NCBI RefSeq assembly: GCF_003966225.1
Contig: NZ_RXNU01000015.1
Location: 1 to 64,000 of the forward strand
DNA: 64,000 nt
Source of the DNA: Shewanella canadensis
GTDB taxonomy: Bacteria > Pseudomonadota > Gammaproteobacteria > Enterobacterales > Shewanellaceae
Reading direction: 5' to 3'
Every line of letters begins with the position of its first letter. The first letter of the stretch is position 1. The position numbers and the translations under genes are program-made. Below the pieces are notes generated by a model. It searched no databases. It was not told the DNA's origin and saw only the letters and a list, made by a program, of their open reading frames with translations. Below, one piece after another: positions 1 through 8,342 of the stretch.

Positions 1-75
1 CGTTGATAGGCAGGGTGTGTAAGCGTTGTGAGGCGTTGAGCTAACCTGTACTAATGACTCGTGAGGCTTAACCAT
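1..75 (+). rRNA. 23S ribosomal RNA, 3' end (partial)
   Basis: The first 75 bases match the conserved 3' terminus of bacterial 23S rRNA: GTTGATAGGC, GGTGTGTAAGCG, GAGCTAACC and the closing GTGAGGCTTAACC. The gene begins outside the window, and a 5S gene follows about 110 bases later, as in a normal rRNA operon read on the plus strand. The exact 3' end is set by comparison with the E. coli terminus and may be off by a few bases. Confidence 0.93.
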
Positions 76-184
76 ACAACCCAGATGGGTTTTGCAGATG
101 GTTTTGCTTAACTGAAAGAATACGAAGCATTTGATTTTAGTGTGACTCAATATTTATTTTAAGCTTTTCAAATTTTACCAAATT

Positions 185-303
185 AGTCTGGAAACCATAG
201 CATTGTGGCCCCACCTGATCCCATCCCGAACTCAGAAGTGAAACGCAATCGCGCCGATGGTAGTGTGGGGTCTCCCCATGTGAGAGTAGGTCATTTCCAG
301 GCG
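185..303 (+). rRNA. rrf: 5S ribosomal RNA
   Basis: About 119 bases with the gammaproteobacterial 5S signature: CCCCACCTGATCCCAT, CCGAACTCAGAAGTGAAACG, GCGCCGATGGTAGTGTGGGG, TCTCCCCATG and GAGAGTAGG. The two ends (GTCTGGAA and TTCCAGGC) pair to form helix I. It is the last rRNA gene of the operon whose 23S end opens the window. The ends are placed by alignment to E. coli 5S. Confidence 0.95.
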
Positions 304-1300
304 CCTAATAACGATAAAGCCCATTGCTAACGCAATGGGCTTTCTTCGTTTTTAGATTGGAAAGATGACCGCTCGAACATGGGGAGTAGATAGCGCATGC
401 GAAGCATGCATCTTATCCATGTGATAGGTCGATGATTGCATCCTGCATAATCGACACTTCCCACATCCATGTGGGTCGTAGGGTGATACCCCTGCGCTTA
501 TCAAACGCAGTTTGATGCTGTGGTAGAACGCGGAGAGCTCAGCTCGAAGCTGACCATGACAGGCGCCTAATTTTCTCGTAAAGAGAGTCGATAAAGCCCG
601 TTGCTAACGCAATGGGTTTTTTTCGTTTTAGCCTGGAAAGAAATGACCACTCGAACATGGGGGAAATAAAGAGTCCGAACGAAGTGAGGCACAATACCCA
701 TGTAGTGCCTATGGTCGTAGGGGAGAGGTGTCTGTGTTCATCAAGCAACGCTTGAAGCTGACTCTGAACGCGGAGGATTTATCCGAAGCTGACCATGACA
801 GGCGTTTTTTTTGTTTTATCTGCTTTTTGAAATGACCCTCTTACATGGGGCGTAAATAGCTCCTCGGCTCTAGCGTCCTGCTTCGCCCTACCTCCTATAT
901 TCATATAGTCGTGCATTTACTGCACTCCCTACTCCTTGTATGTCATAGGGTGAAATGGGCGTTGTTGGCGAAGCGAAGCTTTGCGCCCATTGAACGCGGA
1001 AGGTTTCGATAACTGCTCCTGCGTTATTCTAATCACCGTCATCCATGGCGGCATACCCGCAGCTGACCATGACAGGTGTCTTAGAGTACTGTAAAGCATC
1101 TGTATTGATATCAGACGGGGTATCCACTTAAGTGCGAATGCAAATGCCAGCCTTTCATGTCGGTCAATAATTCCCTCTCGGCTATAGCTGTCAGTTCAGT
1201 TCTACTACCTATTTTCTTATAGTCGTGTGTGATTCTAATTATCGCCATCCTTGGCAGAATGCTCGAAGCTGGGCTATCGGAGATCGCTTCACTTTTTGGT
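298..1300 (+). repeat. Degenerate tandem repeat array downstream of the rRNA operon (about 240-275 bp units)
   Basis: Unit boundaries are marked by CAGGCG or CAGGTG at 298, 560, 799 and 1073, giving periods of about 262, 239 and 274 bases. Units 2-4 are preceded by the same AGCTGACCATGACAGG string. Shared internal blocks are the AAAGCCC-TTGCTAACGCAATGGG hairpin (units 1 and 2), ATGACC..TCGAACATGGGG (363-383, 641-663, and a weaker copy at 831-850), GTCGTAGGG or GTCATAGGG, and GAACGCGGA. No long open reading frame is conserved. The first unit starts exactly at the 5S 3' end, so the array probably arose by duplication of the operon trailer. The limit near 1300 is approximate. Confidence 0.7.
316..351 (+). 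terminator. Rho-independent terminator after the 5S gene
   Basis: A perfect 12-bp stem (316-327 with 332-343, arms AAAGCCCATTGC and GCAATGGGCTTT) with a 4-base loop, followed by a T-rich tract (TTTCTTCGTTTTT). It sits 13 bases past the 5S gene and should end rRNA transcription. A weaker copy lies in the next repeat unit near 593-618. Confidence 0.88.
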
Positions 1301-1709
1301 ACGTAGATGCGTCGTAATTTTGCTCCTCGGTAACAGTTCTATGTACGAGTCAATCTCTGGGGTCATCCAAACGACACTTTCACTTTGTTGAATGTCGTGG
1401 TTATCTCACTCTTAGTGAAGCCTCTAGAGCTATTGAGGCCGTTTTTTATATTTACAAAGGGGTTAGGGGAGTGGGATGCGTCGTATAATGCCAGTGTATA
1501 GGGAGAGTTGCCTTGGTTTGCGGATTACTTCATTTTAATGGGCCTAGAAATGGGCTCATTTTTGCTCTTTATGCAGTTGTTGAATGTCGTCGTCAAAAAT
1601 TGAACGCTTCTTTTCACCTGTCATTTAGTTGCTTTAATCTGCTAAGTGTAGAAATGTTGAACCCCTTGTGTGAAAATCATTCGGTTGAACGTTTTATTCT
1701 AAATAGTGC
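1301..1709. other. Intergenic stretch with no supported gene
   Basis: Between the repeat array and the tRNA-Trp promoter. A 72-codon open frame (1513-1731) starts with TTG, has no clear ribosome binding site or recognisable domain, and runs into the tRNA promoter, so it is not called as a gene. No other convincing structure was seen. Confidence 0.5.
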
Positions 1710-1738
1710 TTTACCTTTTAAGGGAGTTTAAGCATAAT
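1710..1738 (+). promoter_or_regulatory. Sigma-70 promoter for tRNA-Trp
   Basis: A -35-like TTTACC at 1710-1715, a 17-base spacer, and a -10-like CATAAT at 1733-1738, followed by a GC-containing discriminator (GCGTC). This places the start a few bases upstream of the mature tRNA at 1752. The layout (17-bp spacer, CATAAT) is the same as at the tRNA cluster at 31863. The tRNA is therefore probably transcribed independently of the rRNA operon. Confidence 0.6.
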
Positions 1739-1751
1739 GCGTCTCGTCAAC

Positions 1752-1828
1752 AGGGGTGTAGCTCCAATTGGTAGAGCGGCGGTCTCCAAAACCGCATGTT
1801 GTGAGTTCGAGTCTCCCCACCCCTGCCA
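1752..1828 (+). tRNA. tRNA-Trp (anticodon CCA)
   Basis: A 77-base cloverleaf with encoded CCA. Acceptor AGGGGTG pairs with CACCCCT, the anticodon loop is CTCCAAA (CCA), and the T loop is TTCGAGT. It closely resembles E. coli trpT. It lies about 1.4 kb after the 5S gene, unlike operons in which trpT directly follows 5S. Confidence 0.95.
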
Positions 1829-1836
1829 AATAAAGA

Positions 1837-1866
1837 AAAAGCCGAGCATTAGCTCGGCTTTTTTGC
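1837..1866 (+). terminator. Terminator of tRNA-Trp
   Basis: An 11-bp stem AAAAGCCGAGC/GCTCGGCTTTT with a 4-base loop (ATTA) and a run of T, 9 bases after the tRNA CCA end. Confidence 0.88.
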
Positions 1867-2049
1867 ATCTGAAATTCAGTCAATGAATTCATGGCAATCA
1901 TTTCGTTACTTCTCTCTAAGGGGATCTTTCATTTTCTAGTTTCTTGCTTGATAGCTTAGGCTTTCAAGTCTACTGCTTATGATAAAGCGAAGGCATCGAG
2001 AAACTGGTATCCTAACGCATATCAAACTCTTCATTTAAGTGAACGCAGC

Positions 2050-2391
2050 GTGGAAAAATCGGCATATCTAGATGCAATGGGAATTTCGAGGTGGAGCCAA
2101 GGAGGGGAGGGCAAGCAGGCATATATTATTTTGGTCGATAAGGTCTCTTCTGAATTAGAAACCCACCCTGTCATCACGTCTGCGTTGTCCTTAATCGATT
2201 GCCCTTTTGCTCACTGTACATTTTCAAGTTCATTGGTTAAAGGCGCGGATGTTATTTGGGACATGCGCAGGGTGAAGCTACCTAAAGCTAATGCTATCCT
2301 GACTTCGCCTCCCTTGAAAGAGCTTGAGAAGACAGCCGAAAGTAAACGTGAGCTATGGCAGTTGATAACCGCTTATCAGGAGGCGGATTAA
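2050..2391 (+). CDS. holD: DNA polymerase III psi subunit HolD
   Basis: 113 aa; psi joins chi in the clamp-loader complex of the replicative polymerase and links it to SSB. The N-terminus (YLDAMGISRW) matches the psi family motif that E. coli has as LQQLGITQW, and the C-terminal part has the family pattern of a short Pro-rich segment followed by LWQLITAY. The assigned start is GTG at 2050 with a poor ribosome binding site; no better upstream start is seen. Its stop overlaps the rimI start (TAATG), so the two genes are translationally coupled, in the same holD-rimI order as in E. coli. The family is weakly conserved, so the call rests on motif plus neighbour. Confidence 0.85.
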   Translation: MEKSAYLDAMGISRWSQGGEGKQAYIILVDKVSSELETHPVITSALSLIDCPFAHCTFSSSLVKGADVIWDMRRVKLPKANAILTSPPLKELEKTAESKRELWQLITAYQEAD

Positions 2392-2852
2392 TGAGTCTTA
2401 GTAACAATCCTCGTATAGCTATTCTTGATATCGATATATGCCCTGAGATGGCTCATATTGCGTCTCAAGCACACTCTCATCCTATGAGTCTGTCGACTAT
2501 CCAATCCTGTTTCGGAAACTTGTATAAATCCTTTGGCGTTTACTTAGCCGATGAGCTGCAAGGGTTCGCCATTTTGCATCAAATATTTGAAGACGCCACA
2601 CTGATGGATATTTGTATCTGTCCACAGTCCCAAGGAGCTGGCTTAGGTCGTTTTCTATTAGAGAAGGTGATTGCTGACGCTAAAGAGGCGAAAGCTGAAA
2701 CTCTTTTTCTTGAAGTCAGAAGTTCTGGTGTCGCAGCAATAAAGTTGTATCTGAGGTATGGTTTTAAAGAGACCGGACGTCGTAAAGGCTATTATAAAAC
2801 TGCTGATGGCAGTGAAGATGCCATTTTAATGGAACTTCATTTCAATTCATAA
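2391..2852 (+). CDS. rimI: Ribosomal protein S18-alanine N-acetyltransferase RimI
   Basis: 153 aa from the ATG at 2391, which overlaps the holD stop by one base and follows a strong site (CAGGAGG at 2377-2383). RimI acetylates the N-terminal alanine of ribosomal protein S18. It is a single GNAT domain: the acetyl-CoA loop is QGAGLGRFLL, followed by the family segment EVRSSGVAAIKLYLRYGFKE and YY-K for the acceptor side. An earlier in-frame start at 2355 would lie inside holD without a ribosome binding site and is rejected. Length fits E. coli RimI (148 aa). Confidence 0.93.
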   Translation: MSLSNNPRIAILDIDICPEMAHIASQAHSHPMSLSTIQSCFGNLYKSFGVYLADELQGFAILHQIFEDATLMDICICPQSQGAGLGRFLLEKVIADAKEAKAETLFLEVRSSGVAAIKLYLRYGFKETGRRKGYYKTADGSEDAILMELHFNS

Positions 2853-2885
2853 AAAACGACGCCAGCTAATTGTTCTGCTGACGCC
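2850..2885 (-). terminator. Terminator of the lipB-lipA operon
   Basis: Read on the minus strand, GGCGTCAGC and GCTGGCGTC form a 9-bp stem with two G-U pairs and a 10-base loop, followed directly by C and six to seven T. It lies between the converging rimI and lipA genes. Confidence 0.6.
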
Positions 2886-2912
2886 ATCATATCTACTAGA
2901 AATAAGAGCGTA

Positions 2913-3878
2913 TTACTTTACTTCTTTGCCTTGAGCTTGAAGATCTGCATGGTAGCTAGACCGAACCATAGGCCCACAAGCTGCGTGAGTAAAGCCAATG
3001 CTCTCGGCAAACTCTCTCAGCTCATCAAATTCTGCCGGCGGTACATAACGCTCGACAGGAAGGTGGAATTTTGAAGGTTGCAGATACTGCCCCAATGTAA
3101 GCATCTCAACGTTATGAGCGCGTAGATCTTTTAGTACGTCAGCTATCTGCTCGTTGGTCTCGCCTAAGCCCATCATCAAACCTGATTTAGTCGGTATACT
3201 CGGATGGCGCTCTTTGAACTTCTTGAGCAGATCCAACGACCATTGATAATTCGCACCCGGTCTCGCTTTGCGGTAATGCATTGGAGCCGTTTCAAGGTTA
3301 TGGTTGAAAACATCTGGTGGCTCAGTAGCTAAAATGTCCAGAGCAGCATCGATACGACCTCGGAAATCAGGAACTAAGATCTCAATTTTTATGCTCGGAC
3401 TAAGCAGACGAATTTCTCGGATACAATCGGCAAAATGCTGTGCTCCACCATCCCGAAGGTCGTCGCGATCGACAGATGTGATCACCACATATTTAAGCTT
3501 CATATCTTTGATAGTTTGAGCCATTTTCTTTGGCTCATTGGCATCTGGCTTCAATGGGCGCCCATGGGCAACGTCGCAAAATGGGCAACGACGTGTGCAA
3601 ATCGCGCCCAATATCATAAAGGTCGCTGTGCCGTGGTTAAAACACTCGGCAAGGTTAGGACAAGATGCCTCTTCGCAGACAGAATGTAGGCCATTACTTC
3701 GTAATGCTTGTTTGATCTCATCAATACGTTGGTTTGATGAAGGTAGTTTCACTCTGAGCCAGTCGGGTTTACGCAACATCGTTTCGCGTTCAGAGGGAAC
3801 CACTTTTACCGGGATGCGAGAGACTTTATCTGCGTCTCTAAGCTTGACACCTGGTTGTAATCTTTCTGGCCTATTCAT
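2913..3878 (-). CDS. lipA: Lipoyl synthase LipA (radical SAM)
   Basis: 321 aa, the same length as E. coli LipA. It inserts two sulfurs into the octanoyl group on lipoyl-domain proteins, giving the lipoyl cofactor of pyruvate and 2-oxoglutarate dehydrogenases. The radical-SAM cluster ligands CTRRCPFC are present, as are the auxiliary (sacrificial) cluster ligands CEEASCPNLAEC and the C-terminal RSSYHAD motif whose Ser binds the auxiliary cluster. It overlaps the end of lipB by 8 bases, so it is made from the same mRNA as the enzyme that supplies its octanoylated substrate. Confidence 0.97.
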   Translation of the reverse strand: MNRPERLQPGVKLRDADKVSRIPVKVVPSERETMLRKPDWLRVKLPSSNQRIDEIKQALRSNGLHSVCEEASCPNLAECFNHGTATFMILGAICTRRCPFCDVAHGRPLKPDANEPKKMAQTIKDMKLKYVVITSVDRDDLRDGGAQHFADCIREIRLLSPSIKIEILVPDFRGRIDAALDILATEPPDVFNHNLETAPMHYRKARPGANYQWSLDLLKKFKERHPSIPTKSGLMMGLGETNEQIADVLKDLRAHNVEMLTLGQYLQPSKFHLPVERYVPPAEFDELREFAESIGFTHAACGPMVRSSYHADLQAQGKEVK

Positions 3879-4536
3879 ATGACTCTGGTAATCCTTGGTG
3901 GTGAACTAGTTTCTCTAAACCGAGTTCTTGGCTAAGGGTTTTAATCAGTTGCGTGCCAGCTTCTTCGACAGTTTGTGGTCCACCGAGCTGTTTGCATTGA
4001 ACCATTTCCATTCCGGCGTAACCACACGGATTAATGCGCTGAAATGGTGACATGTCCATATCTACATTGAGGGCCAATCCGTGGAATGAGCATCCTTTGC
4101 GGATCCTAAGGCCGAGAGAAGCGATCTTACGCTCTTCAACATAAACCCCGGGTGCATCAGCTTTGGCGTAAGCGTCTATTTGATAACACTTGAGCATGCT
4201 AACGATACTTTGTTCTATATGGGTAACGAGTTGTCGTACACCCACTTTTAGTCTTTTGATATCAAGGAGAGGATAGATGACCAACTGTCCTGGGCCGTGA
4301 TAAGTCACTTGCCCACCACGGTCAACTTGGATGACCGGGATGTCGCCAGGATTTAGGATATGCTCACTCTTACCGGCTTGGCCTTGAGTAAAAACGGGCG
4401 TATGTTCAACAACCCAGATCTCATCAGGACTGTTTTTATCGCGATTATCTGTGTAGTGCTGCATAGCGTGCCACACTGATTCGTAATCTTGCTTACCTAG
4501 ATGCCGAATATGCAAACTGCTGTCTTGCAAGGGCAA
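3871..4536 (-). CDS. lipB: Octanoyl-ACP:protein octanoyltransferase LipB
   Basis: 221 aa. It moves octanoate from acyl carrier protein to the lipoyl domain lysine, the step before LipA. The family substrate-binding segment THGPGQ-type (YHGPGQ, residues 79-84), catalytic Lys137 (RKIASLG) and Cys171 (NPCGYAG) are all visible and match E. coli K135/C169. The start is a TTG immediately after a purine-rich GAGGGGAGAGG; a second TTG two codons on is possible. First gene of the lipB-lipA pair, downstream of ybeD as in E. coli. Confidence 0.96.
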   Translation of the reverse strand: MPLQDSSLHIRHLGKQDYESVWHAMQHYTDNRDKNSPDEIWVVEHTPVFTQGQAGKSEHILNPGDIPVIQVDRGGQVTYHGPGQLVIYPLLDIKRLKVGVRQLVTHIEQSIVSMLKCYQIDAYAKADAPGVYVEERKIASLGLRIRKGCSFHGLALNVDMDMSPFQRINPCGYAGMEMVQCKQLGGPQTVEEAGTQLIKTLSQELGLEKLVHHQGLPESYE

Positions 4537-4623
4537 CCTCTCCCCTCAAATATTAGTGCGGGTATTATACGCTTCAATTTGCTAAATGTAAGACAGATCA
4601 CATTTATAAGTTATGAGTAACAT

Positions 4624-4890
4624 TTAGAGTACGCGTTTTACGCCATCTATTTTGGCAAGATCGACGTACAAAGTTTCGATATGTTCTTTACTCTGTACTG
4701 TCACTCGGATTGTGATTGAGTGATAAGTGCCTTTACTTGAGACTTTCGTGCTTGGCGAGTAATCACCAGGAGCATGTTGTTGAACAACAGCAACAACACG
4801 ATCGGCTAAAGTTTCATGGGCATCGCCAACGACTTTAAATGGGAAAGAATTTGGAAACTCAATCAACTCATCAAATTTAGTATCTAACAT
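4624..4890 (-). CDS. ybeD: DUF493/UPF0250 family protein YbeD
   Basis: 88 aa against 87 in E. coli; colinear with it throughout (ELIEFPNSFPFKVVG, VVQQHAPGDYSPS, SSKGTYHSITI). YbeD is a small ACT-like fold protein of unknown biochemical role that almost always sits between dacA and lipB. There are 87 bases to lipB and 135 to dacA, the latter holding a terminator, so ybeD likely starts a ybeD-lipB-lipA unit. Confidence 0.92.
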   Translation of the reverse strand: MLDTKFDELIEFPNSFPFKVVGDAHETLADRVVAVVQQHAPGDYSPSTKVSSKGTYHSITIRVTVQSKEHIETLYVDLAKIDGVKRVL

Positions 4891-4967
4891 TTTTTTACTC
4901 TCAACAATTTCAACATAGTTAATATGGTGCCAATTATACCGAATTCAAGCCCGTGAGTCTTGTTTGG

Positions 4968-5002
4968 GCATTAAACGAAACAAGCCACCCTAAGGTGGCT
5001 TG
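4968..5002 (-). terminator. Terminator of dacA
   Basis: Perfect 9-bp stem CAAGCCACC (4981-4989) and GGTGGCTTG (4994-5002), 4-base loop; on the minus strand it is followed by TTTCGTTT. It sits 24 bases past the dacA stop. Confidence 0.8.
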
Positions 5003-5025
5003 AGCTTTCCCTGCAATTTCAATCC

Positions 5026-6213
5026 TTAGCTGAACCAGCCTGAGAACATCTGCTTGAAATAATCCATTAACTTGCTAAACCAGCTGCCTTCATTTACCTC
5101 TTGTAGCGTTACAAGCGGGAATTGAGCAATATCTTTACCGTTAAGTTGGAAGAAGATTCGTCCGACAGTTTCGCCCTTGGCTAATGGAGCCGTGAGCTCT
5201 TTAGTTAACTCGAAGTTAGCCTGTAGGTTTTTAGCCTGTCCACGACTGATCGTGATTGGAGTATCTGTGAGCACGCCTAAATCTACCGACTCTTTATCAC
5301 CGTACCAGATCTGTTGTGTAACGAAGCTTTCGCCCGCTTTATAAGGAGTAATCGTTTCGAAGAAGCGGAACCCATAGTTCAGAATTTTTTTACTTTCAGC
5401 CTTTCGTGCCGCTTCACTCTTGGTCCCCATAACAACGGCAATTAAGCGCATACCATCTTTCGTCGCTGAAGTGACTAAGTTATAACCTGCACCTGAGGTG
5501 TGACCGGTCTTAATGCCATCTACATGTAAGCTTTTATCCCACAGTAAACCATTACGGTTATACTGTTTTATACCGTTATAAGTAAATGATTTCTTACTAT
5601 AGACCGAGTACTCTTCAGGTACATCGCGAATAAGCGCCGCACCAAGGATGGCCATGTCATAGGCCGTTGTTTTATGGTTCTCAGAATCCAGGCCATGAGA
5701 GTTTTCGAAATAACTGTCTTCCATGCCAAGTTGCTTAGCCCAGGAATTCATAAGATCAACGAATCCATCCTCTGTTCCAGCAATATGTTCAGCCATAGCG
5801 ACACAAGCATCATTACCTGATTGAACAATTATTCCATGGTTCAGATCATCGACAGTGACTTGTTTACCCACTTCGATAAACATTTTTGAAGAGTCTGGAA
5901 AGTTCTTAGACCAGGCTTTCTTACTGATGGTGACTTCATCATCAGGGGAGATATTACCGACCTTAATTTCATGACCAATCACATAACTGGTCATCATTTT
6001 GGTCAAACTTGCAGGGTTTAAGCTTTCATAAGCATTTTCTTCTGCTATGACTTGTCCTGTATTGTAATCCATTAAGATGAAAGCTTTTGCGGCAACCGTA
6101 GGAGCGTTGGGAGTAACGATTGGGGTGGCATAAGCGAATGAACAAGCGACTGAGGTCGCAAGGATAAGCGTTTTTAAAGGGCGATTAAAAAAATTCATAT
6201 CAATAAGGCGCAT
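5026..6213 (-). CDS. dacA: D-alanyl-D-alanine carboxypeptidase (PBP5/6 type) DacA
   Basis: 395 aa. It trims the terminal D-Ala from peptidoglycan stem peptides at the periplasmic face. A signal peptide ends near AYA-T. The serine penicillin-binding motifs are complete: SxxK at 69-72 (SLTK), SGN at 132-134 and KTG at 235-237, followed by the beta-rich PBP5 C-terminal domain and a terminal amphipathic helix (MDYFKQMFSGWFS) that anchors it to the membrane. The start could instead be Met6 (6198), which begins the cleaner signal peptide. The order mltB-rlpA-dacA places it at the end of the elongation gene cluster. Confidence 0.95.
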   Translation of the reverse strand: MRLIDMNFFNRPLKTLILATSVACSFAYATPIVTPNAPTVAAKAFILMDYNTGQVIAEENAYESLNPASLTKMMTSYVIGHEIKVGNISPDDEVTISKKAWSKNFPDSSKMFIEVGKQVTVDDLNHGIIVQSGNDACVAMAEHIAGTEDGFVDLMNSWAKQLGMEDSYFENSHGLDSENHKTTAYDMAILGAALIRDVPEEYSVYSKKSFTYNGIKQYNRNGLLWDKSLHVDGIKTGHTSGAGYNLVTSATKDGMRLIAVVMGTKSEAARKAESKKILNYGFRFFETITPYKAGESFVTQQIWYGDKESVDLGVLTDTPITISRGQAKNLQANFELTKELTAPLAKGETVGRIFFQLNGKDIAQFPLVTLQEVNEGSWFSKLMDYFKQMFSGWFS

Positions 6214-6359
6214 CTTATTTGGTTATATTCGGGAAATCAAAACTCGTCAAAGTATATCATTAGTCGACAAACTAATTCAGTGAAGGTTCATTAATCTTTA
6301 GAAATTGGCGGTCACTGCCATGTCAAAGCTCTGGCACTCGTTTAACCCTTTCAATGAAA

Positions 6360-7157
6360 CTACTCAGAGATCAGGTAGCTTTGGGGATATCCATCGTTCT
6401 TTAGTTTTTCATTTAGTTTGGTCGCTATTTGGTGTTGTCCTATCGGCCCCATCTGAAGTTTGTACAGATTGTTGACCGATACGAGTCTGGTTTTGATCAG
6501 GTATTTTGTTTCAAGATTTCTAGCGAGTGCATCGATCTTCGTTTTATCCGAAGAGGCTAATACCTGAATGTAATGCGATTTGGTCTCTTGTAATTCGGCA
6601 AGTGCAATAGATTCCGGGTTTTCGATATAGATGACTTCTATCTTTACCTGCGCCGTCCCTGTTTTAAGTACGTCCAGCCTGTGCGCTGCCGCGTAGGAGA
6701 GATCTATGATTCGTCCCTCATGAAAGGGGCCTCTGTCGTTCACTCTCACGATGACTTGTTTACTGTTATCCAGATTCGTCACTTTCACATAACTAGGTAA
6801 AGGAAGCGTTTTGTGGGCTGCAGACATAGAGTACATGTCGTAGGTTTCACCATTAGAGGTCAAGTGCCCATGAAATTTGGACCCATACCATGAGGCTATG
6901 CCCGTGGCTTGATACCCTTTACCCGAGTCCATCACCTGGTATCCTTTTCCAAGTACGGTGTAGTTTTTCTTATTCCCTCCACGGCTGTAGGGTTCATATT
7001 TAGGGTGGGCATCCTCGACTCTGGTTACATCCGGTGCGCTGCTCGGTGCCTTATCATTTTCCATATCATAACGCCCACCGTTAGAACTCGAACATGCAGA
7101 GAGTGTGACTGCGAAAAATAGGGGCATTACCCATCTGGTTTTTTTATTGAGCATCAT
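6360..7157 (-). CDS. rlpA: Septal-ring lytic transglycosylase / lipoprotein RlpA
   Basis: 265 aa. A lipobox (LSAC, Cys about residue 22) makes it a lipoprotein. The double-psi beta-barrel RlpA core runs over about residues 85-175 (ASWYGSKFHGHLTSNGE, RVNDRGPF), and a SPOR domain follows at the C-terminus (HYIQVLASS to LQMGPIG), which binds denuded glycan strands. In Pseudomonas RlpA is a transglycosylase acting on such strands. The start overlaps the end of mltB by 14 bases. The second Met is an equally possible start. Confidence 0.93.
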   Translation of the reverse strand: MMLNKKTRWVMPLFFAVTLSACSSSNGGRYDMENDKAPSSAPDVTRVEDAHPKYEPYSRGGNKKNYTVLGKGYQVMDSGKGYQATGIASWYGSKFHGHLTSNGETYDMYSMSAAHKTLPLPSYVKVTNLDNSKQVIVRVNDRGPFHEGRIIDLSYAAAHRLDVLKTGTAQVKIEVIYIENPESIALAELQETKSHYIQVLASSDKTKIDALARNLETKYLIKTRLVSVNNLYKLQMGPIGQHQIATKLNEKLKNDGYPQSYLISE

Positions 7158-8163
7158 GAGCTTTCTTTAGTTTCTGACTGAATTGATAAACTGCCATTGC
7201 ATATAATGGACTGCGATTATAGCGAGTGATTACATAAAAGTTATTTAAACCCAGCCAGTAATTGCTGCTTAACTCCTGTTTAAGTTCTATCACCAAGGCG
7301 GGCTGGGAAATATCCAGATCAATGGATTCAGCTAAGGAGACTGACGGAGATAAGATATCCGATGCCTGATAGTGTAAACGTTCACCAGCCCATACTTTTA
7401 TACCTGAGGGCAGTTCGGTAGAGATTGTCAGTGGTATCGCCACTGGTGCCTGTGCGACCCAGCCGTGCTGATGAAAGTAGTTTGCTACACTACCGATGGC
7501 ATCGATTGGATTGTTCAATAGATCTCTTCGGCCATCATTATCGAAATCGACCGCGTAGTGGCGATAGCTGGACGGAATAAACTGCCCGAAACCCATAGCG
7601 CCGGCATAGGAGCCATTGAGGTTATTGATATCGAGTCTTTCTTCTTTCGTCAGAGTTTGTAAGTTACTCAGCTCTTTTCTGAAAAAAGTCGCTCTGGGTG
7701 GGTAATAAAAGCCTAACGTATACAGTGCATCCACTACCGGGTAGTTGCCCATATAGCCACCGTAGAAGGTTTCAATACCGATAATCGCGATAATAATTTC
7801 CGGGTCGACACCAAACTCTTTGGCTGCTCGGCTAATGGTAACTTCATGTTTTTTCCAAAAATCGAGTCCGGCGTTCAAGCGTTTTTCTGTGAGAAAAATG
7901 GGGTAGTACTGATGCCAGGGCTTAGCTTCCCAAGGCTTAGTCATCGCATCAATAACTGCTTGATCAAATTTGGCCGTAGCTAGAAAAGTTTCCACCTCTT
8001 TTTCGGAAAAGCCTAAGGCTAATTGAGTTTGTAAAAACTCAGATTTTAATGTCGCTGCACTCGCCTCTTCTGGAGCTAACTTCGAATCGATAGTATTTGC
8101 AGATGTGCCGAAAGACAGTGTGGCTAAGAGCAGTGGTGCCAGCAGTTTAGACAATATTTTCAC
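7144..8163 (-). CDS. mltB: Membrane-free lytic murein transglycosylase B (MltB/SltB)
   Basis: 339 aa. It cleaves the MurNAc-GlcNAc bond in peptidoglycan, forming 1,6-anhydro ends. The family 3 lytic transglycosylase catalytic segment AIIGIETFYGG (Glu) and the downstream GAMGFGQFIPSSY and DFDNDGRRDL (EF-hand-like calcium loop) are present. Unlike E. coli MltB, the signal peptide ends in TSA-NT without a lipobox Cys, so this copy should be soluble in the periplasm. It overlaps rlpA by 14 bases and follows rodA in the same direction. Confidence 0.94.
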   Translation of the reverse strand: MKILSKLLAPLLLATLSFGTSANTIDSKLAPEEASAATLKSEFLQTQLALGFSEKEVETFLATAKFDQAVIDAMTKPWEAKPWHQYYPIFLTEKRLNAGLDFWKKHEVTISRAAKEFGVDPEIIIAIIGIETFYGGYMGNYPVVDALYTLGFYYPPRATFFRKELSNLQTLTKEERLDINNLNGSYAGAMGFGQFIPSSYRHYAVDFDNDGRRDLLNNPIDAIGSVANYFHQHGWVAQAPVAIPLTISTELPSGIKVWAGERLHYQASDILSPSVSLAESIDLDISQPALVIELKQELSSNYWLGLNNFYVITRYNRSPLYAMAVYQFSQKLKKAHDAQ

Positions 8164-8342
8164 TTAAGCAGATCCCTTTGTTGAAAACCTTTCAGAGTCA
8201 GATATCGGAGGCAATCCGGATACCGATAAGAAGGACTCTGCTTTGTTAAGGTATCGATATTAACTGACTTGTCTTAATTGTCGATGAAGCATTTTACTGC
8301 TCATCAAAAAAACCAGTAAATATCGATACGCGCCTACCGCTT

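Noticed and set aside
549..1076. Additional intact 5S rRNA genes in the repeat array
   Set aside because: Only short end-like strings (GACCATGACAGG) are present; the conserved 5S core blocks are missing.
1513..1731. 72-codon open frame upstream of tRNA-Trp
   Set aside because: TTG start, no ribosome binding site, no recognisable domain, and it overlaps the tRNA promoter and the decayed repeat region.
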